Counted from the first letter of the stretch, positions 43,425-53,582 are shown. The stretch: DNA of 64,000 nt from Martensiomyces pterosporus (GCA_025201845.1 MU603937.1:196563-260562); one strand, 5' to 3'. A program made the numbers and translations. The notes: generated by a model not told the origin, from the sequence alone.

Positions 43425-44435
43425 ATGCGCATTCGCCTAATGACTTCAGACGGGTCAAAAACAGTCGCCATTCCCGATAGAGACCTCACGGTCGGAGCTC
43501 TCAAAGCGAGAATTTCAGCGGCCACGTCGATACCGCTCCACGCTGTTTGCATAAAGGTTGGGTATCCCCCGAGAATTCTCGACGTTTGCGACAATACGCT
43601 TGTCTCAGACACGCCTGTGGCGGACGGCAGCGTCTTGACGATAGTGCGCGGTAGCTCATCCCATGCAGAGCCTAGCACAGCCAGCACAGCCAGCACCGCT
43701 GAGCACCGTATGCCAACCCCGCCGCCACCCCATTTACCAGCCACGGCAGCGCACGTACGCCGCCACCACACCCCCCACAACGCTGCGGATGGCGACGATG
43801 GCGACGGGTCTGTGCCGGTTGGAGAGGGGCACGTTGTCAGAAGGGTAGTTCCGAGCGACAACAACTGTCTCTTCCACGCGCTTGGAAGCTGCCTGGGCGA
43901 CAAGGCAGCTACGCCAGAGTGGATGCGCGGAGTCGTGTGCGACGCGATCCTAAGATATCCTCAAACGTATACCGAGGCCGTGCTGGGAATGCCGGTCGCA
44001 GAGTACTGCGAATGGATTGGCAAGAGCACAAGCTGGGGCGGCGGGATTGAGCTTGCGATATTTAGCAGCGAGCTGCGCCTGGAGATATGCTCCATCGATA
44101 TCCAGACGGGTCGCGCGGACCGCTTCGGCGAAGGAAAGCATGCCAGGCGCGTGATCCTGTTCTACAGCGGGGTCCACTACGACTACGCCGCGTTTACCTA
44201 CGACCGCGCGAGCCCCCAGGACTTTGATCTAACCGTGTTCGACACGGATGAAAGCGGCGACGAGAAGCTGGCTGCTGCATGCGAGCTTGCTGACAAAATG
44301 CGCCAAAAGCACGAGTTCACGGATACTGCCAACTTTGCGCTCCGATGCAACGACTGCAGCATGCTGCTGCGCGGAGAGAAAGAGGCCCAGCAGCACTTGC
44401 TGGATACACTCCACGTCAACTACTCGGAGGTGTAG
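43425..44435 (+). CDS. OTU1: Otu1/YOD1 deubiquitinase
   Basis: 336 aa, single exon. Residues 1-76 are a ubiquitin-like UBX-type domain that docks on Cdc48/p97 (MRIRLMTSDGSKTVAIPDRD, LKARISAATSIP). A Thr/Pro/His linker follows. The OTU protease domain starts near 135 with the catalytic motif VVPSDNNCLFHALG (Asp145, Cys148) and ends at VILFYSGVHYDYAAF (His251), with WGGGIELAIFSSEL between. The C-terminus has a C2H2 zinc finger (Cys308, Cys311, His324, His330). This UBX-OTU-ZnF order defines Otu1/YOD1, which trims ubiquitin from Cdc48 clients in ER-associated degradation. All catalytic residues are present. Confidence 0.94.
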   Translation: MRIRLMTSDGSKTVAIPDRDLTVGALKARISAATSIPLHAVCIKVGYPPRILDVCDNTLVSDTPVADGSVLTIVRGSSSHAEPSTASTASTAEHRMPTPPPPHLPATAAHVRRHHTPHNAADGDDGDGSVPVGEGHVVRRVVPSDNNCLFHALGSCLGDKAATPEWMRGVVCDAILRYPQTYTEAVLGMPVAEYCEWIGKSTSWGGGIELAIFSSELRLEICSIDIQTGRADRFGEGKHARRVILFYSGVHYDYAAFTYDRASPQDFDLTVFDTDESGDEKLAAACELADKMRQKHEFTDTANFALRCNDCSMLLRGEKEAQQHLLDTLHVNYSEV

Positions 44436-44589
44436 TGCGCCAACGACGCTCAGCAAGGCGCCCTGCTGGCTTCTATGGCTCCTGCTGATACTTTGTACTT
44501 TACGTAGCATGCATTTCATTTGTGTTCCTGTCGCTGGTGCCCAGCCGCAAATCATACACGAAAAGAGCTGGCCAAAGGCTGGAAAATGC

Positions 44590-46353
44590 CTAGTTGTTGG
44601 TATTAGCCTCGGTGGAGTCAACCAGCTTCACAATCTTGCCAATGGCGATGGTCTTGCCCTCGTCGCGGAGAGTGAAGCGGCCGAGCTGCGGGAAGTCCTT
44701 GAAGCGCTCGACGCACACCGGCTGAGCAGTCTCCAAGCGGACGATGCATGCCTGGCCCTTCTTGACAAACTTTGGTGGGGCGCGGCTCTTCTGGCCCTTC
44801 TTGTTGAGCAGGTGCAGCAGCTGGGTGAGGCTGACCTCCTCAACAGCAGTGTGGGCATGGAGGACCGAGTTGTATCCAGCGGTGATGATGTTCTTCACAT
44901 CCAGGATAATCAGCTGTGCATCGAAGATGCGGGTGCTTCGGCACGGGTGCTTCGTGTCGGTGAGCACAAATCCGGGCTGGATGTCCTCCTCCTCAATGCC
45001 GCGGAGCCTGACTCTGACGTTGTCGCCGCACACGGCGGACTGCTCCTCCGTGTCGTTTTCGCCGTAAATCGCGGTGATCTCGCACTGGCGCTTGTCGGGC
45101 ATGACCATGACCTTCTGGCTGACCTTGATGTGGCCAGACTCGATCTTGCCCGAGATGATAGTGCCCATATCGCGGTACTTCTCGCTGATTGGCATGCGCA
45201 CGGGTCCGTTGATTTTGCGGTCGACTGCCTGCATGTCATCCAGTGTCTCGAGCAGAGATGGTCCCTTGTGCCACGAGCACTCCTTGCCAACGCGGTCCTT
45301 CACTCCAGCGCCAGTGTATCCCGAGATGGGCAGGAAGACCAGGTCGGTCTTCGGGTTGTATCCAGCAGACTTCATGAACGGAGTGAGCTTGGTCAGGATC
45401 TCGTCGTAGCGGGCCTTGTCCCACTTCACGGTGGGGTCATCCATCTTGTTGATGGCGACAATAAGGCGGCGCACACCAGCGGTCTTTGCCAAGAGAGCGT
45501 GCTCGCGGGTCTGGCCGCCACGATCGAATCCGGTCTCAAACTCGCCCTTGCGAGCAGAAATAACCAGAACACCAACATCAGCCTGAGCAGCACCGCCAAG
45601 CATGCTTGGGACAAAGTTCTTGTGGCCAGGGGCATCAAGGATGGTGTAGCGACGCTTAGGCGTCTCAAAGAACGCACGGCCGCACTCAACAGTCTTGCCC
45701 TTTGCGCGCTCCTCCTGGTTTGTGTCAAGAGCCCACGACAGGTACCACGACTCACGGCCAGCCTCCTTGGCCTCGCGCTCATACTTCTCCATCGTGCGCT
45801 TGTCAACCATGCCTGTCAGGAACAGGATGTTTCCGCCGAGCGTGGACTTTCCGGCATCGACGTGGCCGATGAAGATCACGTTGAAGTGCTCCTTAAAGTG
45901 CTCGTCCAAAAGCATCTCCTCCTCGGCCTCGACTTCCTCGCTCACAGGGTCGAGGGCAGCTGGAGCAGCTGGGGCCTTTGGCTTCGGAGGCTCTGCTGCC
46001 TTTGGCGTAGGCTCGGGCTTTGGCGCCTCTTCAGCCTTCGAATCAGCCACGGGTTTGACTGGTGCCGGTGCTGCTGCTGGTGCCGGCTCTGCAGCTGGCG
46101 TCACAGGTGCAGCGGGCTTTGGTGCTCCACCTATGCTGATAGACATCGTCTTGGGCGCTGGGGCAGCGTCCGGAGCAGCTGCCGGAGCAGCGGCCGGAGC
46201 AGCAGGCTTAGGAGCGAACGTCCGAGGAACAAATGAGGGAGCCCTGGTGTTGAATGTAGGCTTGAACTCCCTTGCCTTGGCATTCAGCGACAAGCCAGAG
46301 GTCTTCTTAGTAACGTCATCAATGTTGCTGCTGCTGCTGCCGTTGGAAGACAT
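44590..46353 (-). CDS. SUP35: Translation release factor eRF3 (Sup35)
   Basis: 587 aa, single exon. The N-terminus has a PAM2-like motif (LSLNAKAREFKP, residues 21-32; L23, N24, A27, F30, P32 fit the consensus) for the poly(A)-binding protein MLLE domain. An Ala/Pro/Lys/Glu linker follows, not the Gln/Asn-rich prion domain of budding yeast. The GTPase core begins near 157: G1 GHVDAGKST (163-171), DAPGHKNFVPSM (G3) and INKMDDP (G4). Domains 2 and 3 follow and contact eRF1 (KMDDPTVKW, RLRGIEEEDIQPGF, KKGQACIVRLE, LGRFTLRDEGKTIAIGK). eRF3 drives GTP-dependent termination with eRF1. The strong identity to eRF3 rather than Hbs1 or eEF1A comes from the linker end (EEEMLLDEHFKEHFN) and C-terminal wording. 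Confidence 0.95.
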   Translation of the reverse strand: MSSNGSSSSNIDDVTKKTSGLSLNAKAREFKPTFNTRAPSFVPRTFAPKPAAPAAAPAAAPDAAPAPKTMSISIGGAPKPAAPVTPAAEPAPAAAPAPVKPVADSKAEEAPKPEPTPKAAEPPKPKAPAAPAALDPVSEEVEAEEEMLLDEHFKEHFNVIFIGHVDAGKSTLGGNILFLTGMVDKRTMEKYEREAKEAGRESWYLSWALDTNQEERAKGKTVECGRAFFETPKRRYTILDAPGHKNFVPSMLGGAAQADVGVLVISARKGEFETGFDRGGQTREHALLAKTAGVRRLIVAINKMDDPTVKWDKARYDEILTKLTPFMKSAGYNPKTDLVFLPISGYTGAGVKDRVGKECSWHKGPSLLETLDDMQAVDRKINGPVRMPISEKYRDMGTIISGKIESGHIKVSQKVMVMPDKRQCEITAIYGENDTEEQSAVCGDNVRVRLRGIEEEDIQPGFVLTDTKHPCRSTRIFDAQLIILDVKNIITAGYNSVLHAHTAVEEVSLTQLLHLLNKKGQKSRAPPKFVKKGQACIVRLETAQPVCVERFKDFPQLGRFTLRDEGKTIAIGKIVKLVDSTEANTNN

Positions 46354-46677
46354 TTCTACTAATCGAGCCTATGTATATATGTGCGATAGCTATCCCTTGA
46401 TGCTGGCAGAAAAGCGTGAATGCCAAGATGAGTACCCTGTTTGCTAGCTAGCTTGTCGATTTAGAAGCTGAGCCCTCCGATGGCGACTAGTAGGAATAAA
46501 ACGGTGCACAGGTAATTTGGGGAATTCGAGGAAGCGGAGCCAGGAAGGCGAAAAGCTGGATTCGCCCTGTGCAAATGGCAAATTGAGCGGCTAAAAATTT
46601 TTCTTGCCCGTGCGATGATTGCGCGAGGTGCAAGGTGATTGGATTGGATTGGGGGAAGCGGTGCTGGCGCCAGCAGC
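46354..46677. other. Upstream of eRF3 and 3' of GCP3
   Basis: 324 bp with AT-rich sequence near 46365-46385 (TATATATG) that may be part of the eRF3 promoter. No gene. Confidence 0.5.
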
Positions 46678-49275
46678 TCAGGGAGCGGCCATATAAAACT
46701 CGTTGAAATCGATCGTAACAACAAGAAACTGCAGGTCGCTGGCCGTGTTGTGCGAGAGGACACGCATGATGTCCCTGACCTGCTCCTTGAAGCGCGTCAC
46801 GATGGTGTGCACGCGGCTTGCGTGCTCAACCGAGGGGTCGGTGGCTGGCGCGGCGCGGTAGGACTGCAGCCGCTCGGCGATGCTGCTCCTGGAGTCGGCA
46901 CCGGGCGCACCATATGAGGGCGAAGATGCGGTCCTGCGACTCAGCGCACGCTCGCTGTAGAGCTCCCTGACCACAGCAATGAACTGGAATGCAGTGTCAA
47001 AGGTGCCTGACAGGTTGCGCTGGAACCCGAGGCCGTTGCCACAGATCACATCGTGAATGACCTTTACGTACTTGCTATGCGCCTCGTTCCATTGGTCAAT
47101 ATCGATGTCGCGGTTGCTGTTGCCGCCGCTTCCGCGCTTGTCGGCTCTCGTCGATTCAAGAAACTCGCCCCAGGCACCCTCAATCACGTTGAGCGAGATG
47201 TACCGCTGCACCTGGTGGAAGAATTGTATCATCTCTGAGCACGCAATCTCGCTCTCGCGCATGGCCTGCCGGGTGGTGTTCCGAGAGTCACTGGTGCCAG
47301 TGCCCGCGCCTCCACTCTTGCGGCGCCGCAGCTCCTCGCTGCGCTGGTAGGATCGCGACTCTGTCATCTGCTGGCGCCAGATAGAGTGGAGCGAGTGTTC
47401 AACGCGCTTCAGCTTGACCAAGAAATGGCTTATCTCAAAGTACTGGCGCATCACCAGCTTTGGGACCACATAGCTCAGCGGCGCTGAGAGGGAGTACATA
47501 AGCGACACCTCGTCCCACCCCCTTTGCTTGCCGCCTTCCTCGCCAAAGGTGAGAACCATTGCCGACAGATACTCCTGCGGCTCATACTGGGCATTGGATG
47601 AGCGCACAGCGCTGGATAGAACTGCAGAGAGGTCGTGGGCCATGATGTTCTTGCCAGACCGGTCAATCTGGTTGTCGAGGACCTCCATGAGCGCCAGCGC
47701 AAAGTCGCCTTGCTCAAACAAGAGGTACCGCCGCAGGGCCAATATGTGTCCCATGAGATGGAACCTGTCCTTCAGAACACTCATCAGCCGTGCGTTGACC
47801 ATGGCTGCTGAGCGGTAGACAAACCTCTCCAGCGATCTCGGGTCGGAGATGTCGTCGACAAGCTGCGTGCGTGGGCCGCTCTCAACCACCCACTTTGCAT
47901 CGTCGCACGCGACGCGCAGAAAGTTGAGTGAGCGGCCGATCTGGAATATCTTGCGTGTCATCTCGCCATCGATGTGGACAGGGATCATGTCGGAGGCAAC
48001 AATGTATTTCTCGGTCCAGAACATATCATGCCGACCTTCGCGCTCACGGATGAAGAACTCCCTGTAAGGATCAACGAGCTCGCCATCAGAGACCCAGCGC
48101 ACAAGTATGTCGTTGAACGGCGTCGATGCGGTCTTGAGCAGCCTCTTTGAAAACGAGCGAATAAACGGGTCTCCGTCGTCAACTAGCGTGCTGATGATTG
48201 ATAGGATGTCGCCGCCGCCTTTGCCCTTCTGCGCATTGCTTATCGTGGTGGCCATCAGCCTTAGCTTCTGGCGAGGCTCAATGGTCCACGCGTAGAGGCG
48301 GCGCAGAGTGAGACCAAGCGGCGACTCTCCAGGGCCCAGCGTCTGCGGTGTCTTGGACAGCTGCGCCTCAAGCACCGCCACGAGCTTAAAGTACTGGGCC
48401 ATCTCGGATCTAAGCTCTGAGCAAAAGCTCTGCTCGTACAGTCTCCCGCTCTCGCCAACCGCGTCGATGTAGTGCTGGATATCTCTGCACAGTCCACCCA
48501 GCTCGGACAGCGACGCAACCATCGCGCGCGTAGGCCTGGACAGGTTAACGTCAGGGCAGATCGTGTATGCTGATTTGCGGTCGTTCCAGCGTACATAGCT
48601 GCCGTCAATTCCCTGCATCACATATATGAGGTCCTGCAGCAACGCGCCTTCAGCAATGTCGTCGTAGGTAGGAAGCTGTCTGTGCGAAAACTGCGTGTCT
48701 GCTGCTGCTTGCGGCGGTGGCTGTGCGTAAGCGGGCTTGTACTCGCGGTGCATCTGCCTGCTGCTCTGTGCCGCACTCACCCCATCGTTAGCATGCCAAT
48801 TTCCGGGAGAGGGGGTGGCGCCTGCTGCTGCAGCCGACTGTTCGTGCCGATAAGACGATGCTGGTGGCGGAACTTGGTCAACGAACACGCTGCCGACCCC
48901 ATATGAGCCAGCCTGATCGGAGATGTAGTTGCTGTTGGTGAAGGCAGATTGCGGACCGCCAACACCGCACTCAGCCAGTAGATATAGAATGGGCCACCAG
49001 TCCTGTGCTGGGTCCTGCTGCTTTAGCGTGCTGTAAAGGCGCGACACGCGCATTGCAGAGTGCGTTTGCTGGCTGCTGGCTATGAGCTTCTTTTGCACGT
49101 CGCTGATCAGTGCCCTCTCATCGCGGACTGCTGCAGGCAGAATGTTGCTATCAATGATGCTGCGGAAGTACCTTGCCAGTCTGTCTCTTCTTGCCAGCTC
49201 GTTTGGGTCGTCGCTCTTGGGTGGACCCAAAAAAGCGTCCATGTACCGGTAAAGACCCCTGTCAAGCTCGGACAT
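46678..49275 (-). CDS. GCP3: Gamma-tubulin complex component 3 (GCP3/Spc98/Alp6)
   Basis: 865 aa, single exon. After an N-terminal helical region (MSELDRGLYRYMDAFL) the GRIP1 domain begins near 220 with EGALLQDLIYVMQGIDGSYV and runs through LSELGGLCRDIQHYIDAVGE, FCSELRSEMAQYFKLVAVLE, LTLRRLYAWTIEPRQKLRLM and KRLLKTASTPFNDILVRWV. The GRIP2 half has RKIFQIGRSLNFLRVACDD, LKDRFHLMGHILALRRYLLF and GDFALALMEVLDNQ, then a C-terminal gamma-tubulin-binding part (LSYVVPKLVMRQYFEISHFL, FFHQVQRYISLNVIEGAW). GCP3 pairs with GCP2 in the gamma-tubulin small complex that nucleates microtubules at the spindle pole body. A Ser/Gly insert near 685 is low complexity. Confidence 0.92.
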   Translation of the reverse strand: MSELDRGLYRYMDAFLGPPKSDDPNELARRDRLARYFRSIIDSNILPAAVRDERALISDVQKKLIASSQQTHSAMRVSRLYSTLKQQDPAQDWWPILYLLAECGVGGPQSAFTNSNYISDQAGSYGVGSVFVDQVPPPASSYRHEQSAAAAGATPSPGNWHANDGVSAAQSSRQMHREYKPAYAQPPPQAAADTQFSHRQLPTYDDIAEGALLQDLIYVMQGIDGSYVRWNDRKSAYTICPDVNLSRPTRAMVASLSELGGLCRDIQHYIDAVGESGRLYEQSFCSELRSEMAQYFKLVAVLEAQLSKTPQTLGPGESPLGLTLRRLYAWTIEPRQKLRLMATTISNAQKGKGGGDILSIISTLVDDGDPFIRSFSKRLLKTASTPFNDILVRWVSDGELVDPYREFFIREREGRHDMFWTEKYIVASDMIPVHIDGEMTRKIFQIGRSLNFLRVACDDAKWVVESGPRTQLVDDISDPRSLERFVYRSAAMVNARLMSVLKDRFHLMGHILALRRYLLFEQGDFALALMEVLDNQIDRSGKNIMAHDLSAVLSSAVRSSNAQYEPQEYLSAMVLTFGEEGGKQRGWDEVSLMYSLSAPLSYVVPKLVMRQYFEISHFLVKLKRVEHSLHSIWRQQMTESRSYQRSEELRRRKSGGAGTGTSDSRNTTRQAMRESEIACSEMIQFFHQVQRYISLNVIEGAWGEFLESTRADKRGSGGNSNRDIDIDQWNEAHSKYVKVIHDVICGNGLGFQRNLSGTFDTAFQFIAVVRELYSERALSRRTASSPSYGAPGADSRSSIAERLQSYRAAPATDPSVEHASRVHTIVTRFKEQVRDIMRVLSHNTASDLQFLVVTIDFNEFYMAAP

Positions 49276-49802
49276 TTCAGGGGGAACTGTGACTCAATGG
49301 AAGCAGGGGTGGTGCAATGAATAAACAAAAAAGAAATAGCTGGGTACCAGGATGCAAAAAGGCAAAAGGCAAAAGGCAAGCAAACATGCAAATAATGGCT
49401 GTGTATAAAAACGTCAACAATTGCAAGCTTGTTTACTCTATCTCGCGCAACCCAGTCCCTGCTGTTTTTCTGGTGTCCTGGCAAAGGCAGCGCCAGTTGC
49501 ATGGCTGCTTAATCCCTGGCTGCAGCAGATTAAGCCAGGCCAACCAACCAAAAAAAAAAAAATTCTTTTCAGCTCGCTGCACAGCTATGCGGCTGGCCAG
49601 GCCTCACAAGAAAAGGCTGCTGGCCTCTTCAGGTCCCTGCTTTGCATGCTTCATGCTCCCGCACAGTTCTTCCTTTTTATCTCTTGTCCACACACCAGGG
49701 TGCTTGAATCGCCTCGCCTTCCTGCCGCTTTTTGCCGTGCTGTTCCGAGCTGTTATATCGTTCGCGGGTTCCTTAAAAGGGTAGCAGCGACTAGAAGCGA
49801 CT
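49276..49802. other. Divergent promoter, GCP3 / MAK16
   Basis: 527 bp between two start codons, with A/T-rich runs near 49320-49400 and a poly(A) tract at 49550. Shared promoter; no gene. Confidence 0.6.
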
Positions 49803-50801
49803 ATGAACAACGACGGGCTTGTCTGGGAGGTTCTCAACAACCAGTTCTGCTCGTTCAAGGTTAGCACCGACATCGGCAAACTTTGCAGACACCCCTTCAA
49901 CCTGACTGGTCTGTGCAACAAACGCCACTGCCCACTGGCAAACTCCAAATATGCGACGGTTCGTGAGCGCCATGGCCGCACATATCTGTGCATGAAGACG
50001 GCGGAGCGCGCGCACACACCGGCGAAGCAGTGGGAGTGGATCCAGCTGCCCAAAAACTACGCGCAGGCCATTGAGCTCATCGACAAGGAGCTGCTGTACT
50101 GGCCCAACTGGATGATCCACAAGTGCAAGCAGCGGCTGACAAAGATCACACAGTATCTGATCCGGATGCGCAAGCTGAAGCTGAAGAACAAGCACACATT
50201 GGTGCCGATCAAGAAGAAGCTCGAGCGCCGCGAAAAGTCTCGAGAGGTCCGCGCCGAGGCAGCAGCCCGCCTTGACCAGTCGATCGAGAAGGAGCTCCTT
50301 GAGCGGCTGAAGAGCAAGGCCTATGGCGACCAGCCCCTCAACGTCAACGAGAGCGTTTGGAAGGAGATCCTCGAGGGCGATGCGATAGAAGCGGAGTCCG
50401 ACGTGACCACGGAGGATGAGCTTGAGGACGAGGAGGAGCAGGAGAGGGAGTACGAGCAAGAGTCTGACGATGGTGAGGAGGGCTTTGCCCACGAGTTTGT
50501 CTCGGATGAGAGCGATGAGGAGGACGACATGGAGGATATGCTGGGCATGCCAGCCTCCGAGTTCGGCTCTGAAGACGATGAGGACGAAGACGAGGAGAGC
50601 GACTCTGAGGACGAGGAATCCAGCGAGGACGAGGAATCCGACGAGGGCAAGGAGGGCGCCAAGCCAGCCAGGGGCAAGCGGCCGTCGGCAGCACCCTCTC
50701 GCCCCAAGCCAGCAAAAAAGACCAGGAGACGCGGCCCCCATGTCGAGGTGGAGTACGAGACAGAGGCCCAGGCGCAGGACAGCATGCTTACCAACTGGTA
50801 A
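49803..50801 (+). CDS. MAK16: MAK16, 60S ribosome biogenesis factor
   Basis: 332 aa, single exon. The conserved N-terminal domain is nearly unmistakable: [53 protein letters not shown] and [20 protein letters not shown], followed by basic helices ([20 protein letters not shown]). The Cys residues bind an iron-sulphur or metal site. The C-terminal third is highly acidic with Asp/Glu/Ser runs, then a basic end ([10 protein letters not shown]). MAK16 acts in early pre-60S particles in the nucleolus with Rpf1. Confidence 0.95.
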   Translation: MNNDGLVWEVLNNQFCSFKVSTDIGKLCRHPFNLTGLCNKRHCPLANSKYATVRERHGRTYLCMKTAERAHTPAKQWEWIQLPKNYAQAIELIDKELLYWPNWMIHKCKQRLTKITQYLIRMRKLKLKNKHTLVPIKKKLERREKSREVRAEAAARLDQSIEKELLERLKSKAYGDQPLNVNESVWKEILEGDAIEAESDVTTEDELEDEEEQEREYEQESDDGEEGFAHEFVSDESDEEDDMEDMLGMPASEFGSEDDEDEDEESDSEDEESSEDEESDEGKEGAKPARGKRPSAAPSRPKPAKKTRRRGPHVEVEYETEAQAQDSMLTNW

Positions 50802-51446
50802 GCCAGTGCAGCATCGACAGTCTCCACTACACCCTCTTTCTCTCTTCTCGCCACCCCACAAGCCCCGCCATAGCTATTTTTCTTCCTTTATATGGCGATC
50901 TGCCGGCCATATCCTCAGTGTCAATACAGGGCTGCTGCCAGGAGAGCGCGCTCGCATGTATCATGTCTGCCGTGTGCACATGGACACGCAGCACCAGCGG
51001 TGGCTGTGGTAGCTGGCTGTTGCACACCCTCGGAGCGCTCCGAGCAACCAGCGATGCACGCCCGCTGAATGAGGCCTGCTGTCTATTGGGCGAAGCGCCG
51101 CCCGCTGTCACCTGTACACTGGGGGTGCTATTTTTGGGGTGTGGGGTAGAGTGGCGTGGGGGGAGTGCTGAAGCTTGTTTGCCGCTGCTTGCCATGCCTG
51201 CCTGATGGGTCTGGCCACGTTTATTTCTTTGCAAAGGCCTGCTGCTGTCGCTGCCAGCACCGGCTTTTGGTGTAGGTCTCAGACTTTTCTCTTCGCTTTT
51301 TCTCTTCAGCAAGGCGCCTTACTCCACTCTGCCTTTTTTATTCACACCCTGCAAGCCGCTTACATTGCACGCCCATCTATTGCTACCCCCCATTGCCGCA
51401 CCTCTACATTCCCTCTGCTTGTTTACGCTTTTGCCCCCGCTAAACT
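50802..51446. other. Intergenic region, MAK16 to GDT1
   Basis: 645 bp containing the MAK16 3' end and the GDT1 promoter with a C/T-rich tail. No gene seen. Confidence 0.55.
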
Positions 51447-52343
51447 ATGGACGATTTCGCGCTGCTGGCCACTGCTGGCACCAGCGCAATTAGCGGTGCG
51501 CTCCCTACGTCTGATGGGCTTTCTGGCATCGACGCCGCCGCCAGCATCACCTCAGACTCGCTGGTTGCCTCGATTCTGATGATATTTGTCTCGGAAATTG
51601 GCGACAAGACGTTCCTTATTGCGGCGATTCTTGCAATGAGCAACCCGCGCTCAACGATTTTCCTTGCTGCGTGCGCTGCGCTCTGGCTCATGTCCATCCT
51701 CTCGGCCTTCCTTGGCCACGCAGTTGTGAACTTTGTGCCCATGTCGTGGGTGTCCACCGCAGCAGCCATCATGTTTCTGCTGTTCGGCATCAAGCTGCTG
51801 CAAGAGGCACGCGGGATGGATGGCAGCGAGATTACAAAGGAGATGCACAGCGTAGAAAGCGAGCTCAGTGAAAAAGATGTGAAGGCGAGTCAAATAGAGA
51901 TGGAGGCTGGCACCAGCGACACCAACGAAAAGAACGAGCCCTCCGACGCCTCGTTCAATGTCAATGTGGATGTCAGCGACGCCGATGGCAGCGTTTCTGG
52001 CGCTGGCGCAGAAAAGGACAAGACATCGGTGCTGGCCTCGCTCAAGAACCTGCTTGGTCTCCTGCTCTCGCCAGTCTTTGTCGAGACCTTCGTCCTTGTA
52101 TTCTTGGCCGAGTGGGGCGATCGCTCGCAGCTGGCAACCATCGCTCTTGGAGCCGCCAAGAATGTGTATGGCGTGGCCGTCGGCACAATTTTTGGACACA
52201 CATGCTGCACTGGGCTTGCAGTTCTGGGCGGGCAGCTCTTGGCATCGCGGATATCCGTAAAGAAGGTCACCTATGCCGGAGGCGTGCTCTTTATTATCTT
52301 TGCGTTCCTCTACGGGTATGAGGTGTACACGGGCTACGAGTAG
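51447..52343 (+). CDS. GDT1: Gdt1/TMEM165-family Ca2+/Mn2+ transporter (UPF0016)
   Basis: 298 aa, single exon. Two homologous halves carry the signature E-x-G-D-K/R-T/S: EIGDKT at 50-55 and EWGDRS at 222-227. Each half has about three membrane segments (SLVASILMIFVS, IFLAACAALWLMSILSAFLG, AAAIMFLLFGIKLL; VFVETFVLVFLA, NVYGVAVGTIFGHTCCTGLAV, YAGGVLFIIFAFLYGYEV). A ~75-residue acidic cytosolic loop joins them. By family it brings Mn2+ and Ca2+ into the Golgi in exchange for protons, supporting glycosylation. The short N-terminus has no clear cleavable signal; the first TM may act as signal anchor. Confidence 0.93.
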   Translation: MDDFALLATAGTSAISGALPTSDGLSGIDAAASITSDSLVASILMIFVSEIGDKTFLIAAILAMSNPRSTIFLAACAALWLMSILSAFLGHAVVNFVPMSWVSTAAAIMFLLFGIKLLQEARGMDGSEITKEMHSVESELSEKDVKASQIEMEAGTSDTNEKNEPSDASFNVNVDVSDADGSVSGAGAEKDKTSVLASLKNLLGLLLSPVFVETFVLVFLAEWGDRSQLATIALGAAKNVYGVAVGTIFGHTCCTGLAVLGGQLLASRISVKKVTYAGGVLFIIFAFLYGYEVYTGYE

Positions 52344-52541
52344 GCTGGCATCGCCTGAACGCCGAGCCCTGGCATGCATAGCAATGATGCGCGGGCACAC
52401 AGCCCCTCCGCCCTCTTTGCCTTTTTTTTCCCCTTTCATTCCTGCTAGTACCATAGAGCTGCCAAAGGAGCGCTATCCCGAACTGTGAATATTCAGAGCG
52501 GCCCAGTAACTATGTGACGGCTGGCAGAACATGCCGCCAGC

Positions 52542-53582
52542 CTAGGAATTGCAGTAAAAGTTTGCATGCTTGTCGACCTCAGTCTTGAGCTCGCGAGCTG
52601 TGAGCGTTTGGCGGTCGATCTTGTCGCGCAGCGCAAACTTGAAGCTGCGGTATATTTGGCTCCACAGTGCCGCAAAGTCGCTGTGCTCGCGCCCAATGCC
52701 ACGCTCCTTCAGCGAAGAAATGATCAGCTGCTTTGCCATCTTCTTGTTGAGCTGCTCGGCCTCCAAGTCCCGCTTTGCGGCCGCTGCAGGCATGCTGGCA
52801 GCGCCGTCGTGCTCTTTGTCGCTGTTGCTATGCCCCAGGAGCTCGACGTCTCGAAGCGACATCCTGCCCCTGTGACGACTGCCACTGCCCTGGCGCCGAG
52901 ACAGAGCGCCGCTCCTTGTCGGCAGCGCTGTCCCTGCGGATCCCGTCTTCTGTAACCTGGCTAGCTCGCTGATTCTCCTTTCCAGGAACTCGAGATACGC
53001 GCGCTCACTGCGCATTGTCGATAGCTCCTCACCTCGCTCGCTCTGGCTGTCTAAGCGTGGCTGTGTAATAGGCATTGCGGCATGCACGGATGCTGCCGAC
53101 AGTTGCTCAAGGCTCTGTGGCGTATTCAGCAAATGCAGCGCCAGCTGCCACCCTGTGCCAGAATCTCTTTGCTCTAAGTACACTAGAGCAAACGATGGGG
53201 TGCCTGGCAGCTGCATATCGCTGCTCGGCACAGCGAACGGATCGCTGGTTTGGCCGCTGTCCGCTTCAATGCGAGATAAAACGGCTGTTTGTGGTCGGCC
53301 CGATGCAGCATGCGGCACCAGCATCTCCACCATGCCGTTGACATAGTGCAGCGAGGCTTCGTCAAGTGCGTTGATGTACAGCGTAAAGTGTGTGCTGCTC
53401 AGAAACACGGCCGGTACTGCTCCAAGAGAAACCCGCCGCAAAAGACGAAGCGCGCCGCCAGCCCATGGCGGCTTTCTCACGCGCGAGCCACGGCACTGAA
53501 CAAGCGCTGCTGTGGCATCCACACTGGAATCAGCACATTGCAGCCTTCCTTTCCACACCAACTGCTTGAGTGTATCTGCCAT
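52542..53582 (-). CDS. Sld7/MTBP-like replication-initiation protein
   Basis: 346 aa from the ATG at 53582 (MADTLKQLVWKGRLQC); an upstream in-frame ATG at 53696 would add 38 residues. The N-terminal part reads like a beta-rich domain opening with WKGRLQC, as in Sld7. The middle is Ser/Arg-rich with a short helix (RAYLEFLERRISELARLQ). The C-terminal ~60 residues, LNKKMAKQLIISSLKERGI, DFAALWSQIYRSFKFALRDK and TEVDKHANFYC, match the C-terminal helical motif shared by yeast Sld7 and animal MTBP (aliphatic helix, RGI, then Y-x3-FALR). These partners of Sld3/Treslin help CDK-dependent origin firing. Assignment rests on motif recall, so it is moderate. Confidence 0.5.
   Translation of the reverse strand: MADTLKQLVWKGRLQCADSSVDATAALVQCRGSRVRKPPWAGGALRLLRRVSLGAVPAVFLSSTHFTLYINALDEASLHYVNGMVEMLVPHAASGRPQTAVLSRIEADSGQTSDPFAVPSSDMQLPGTPSFALVYLEQRDSGTGWQLALHLLNTPQSLEQLSAASVHAAMPITQPRLDSQSERGEELSTMRSERAYLEFLERRISELARLQKTGSAGTALPTRSGALSRRQGSGSRHRGRMSLRDVELLGHSNSDKEHDGAASMPAAAAKRDLEAEQLNKKMAKQLIISSLKERGIGREHSDFAALWSQIYRSFKFALRDKIDRQTLTARELKTEVDKHANFYCNS

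Noticed and set aside
44248..46236. A 660-codon open frame on the plus strand opposite eRF3
   Set aside because: It is a mirror of the strongly biased eRF3 codons; the minus-strand protein is a textbook eRF3, while the plus-strand translation has repetitive Leu/Val/Ala content and no domain.
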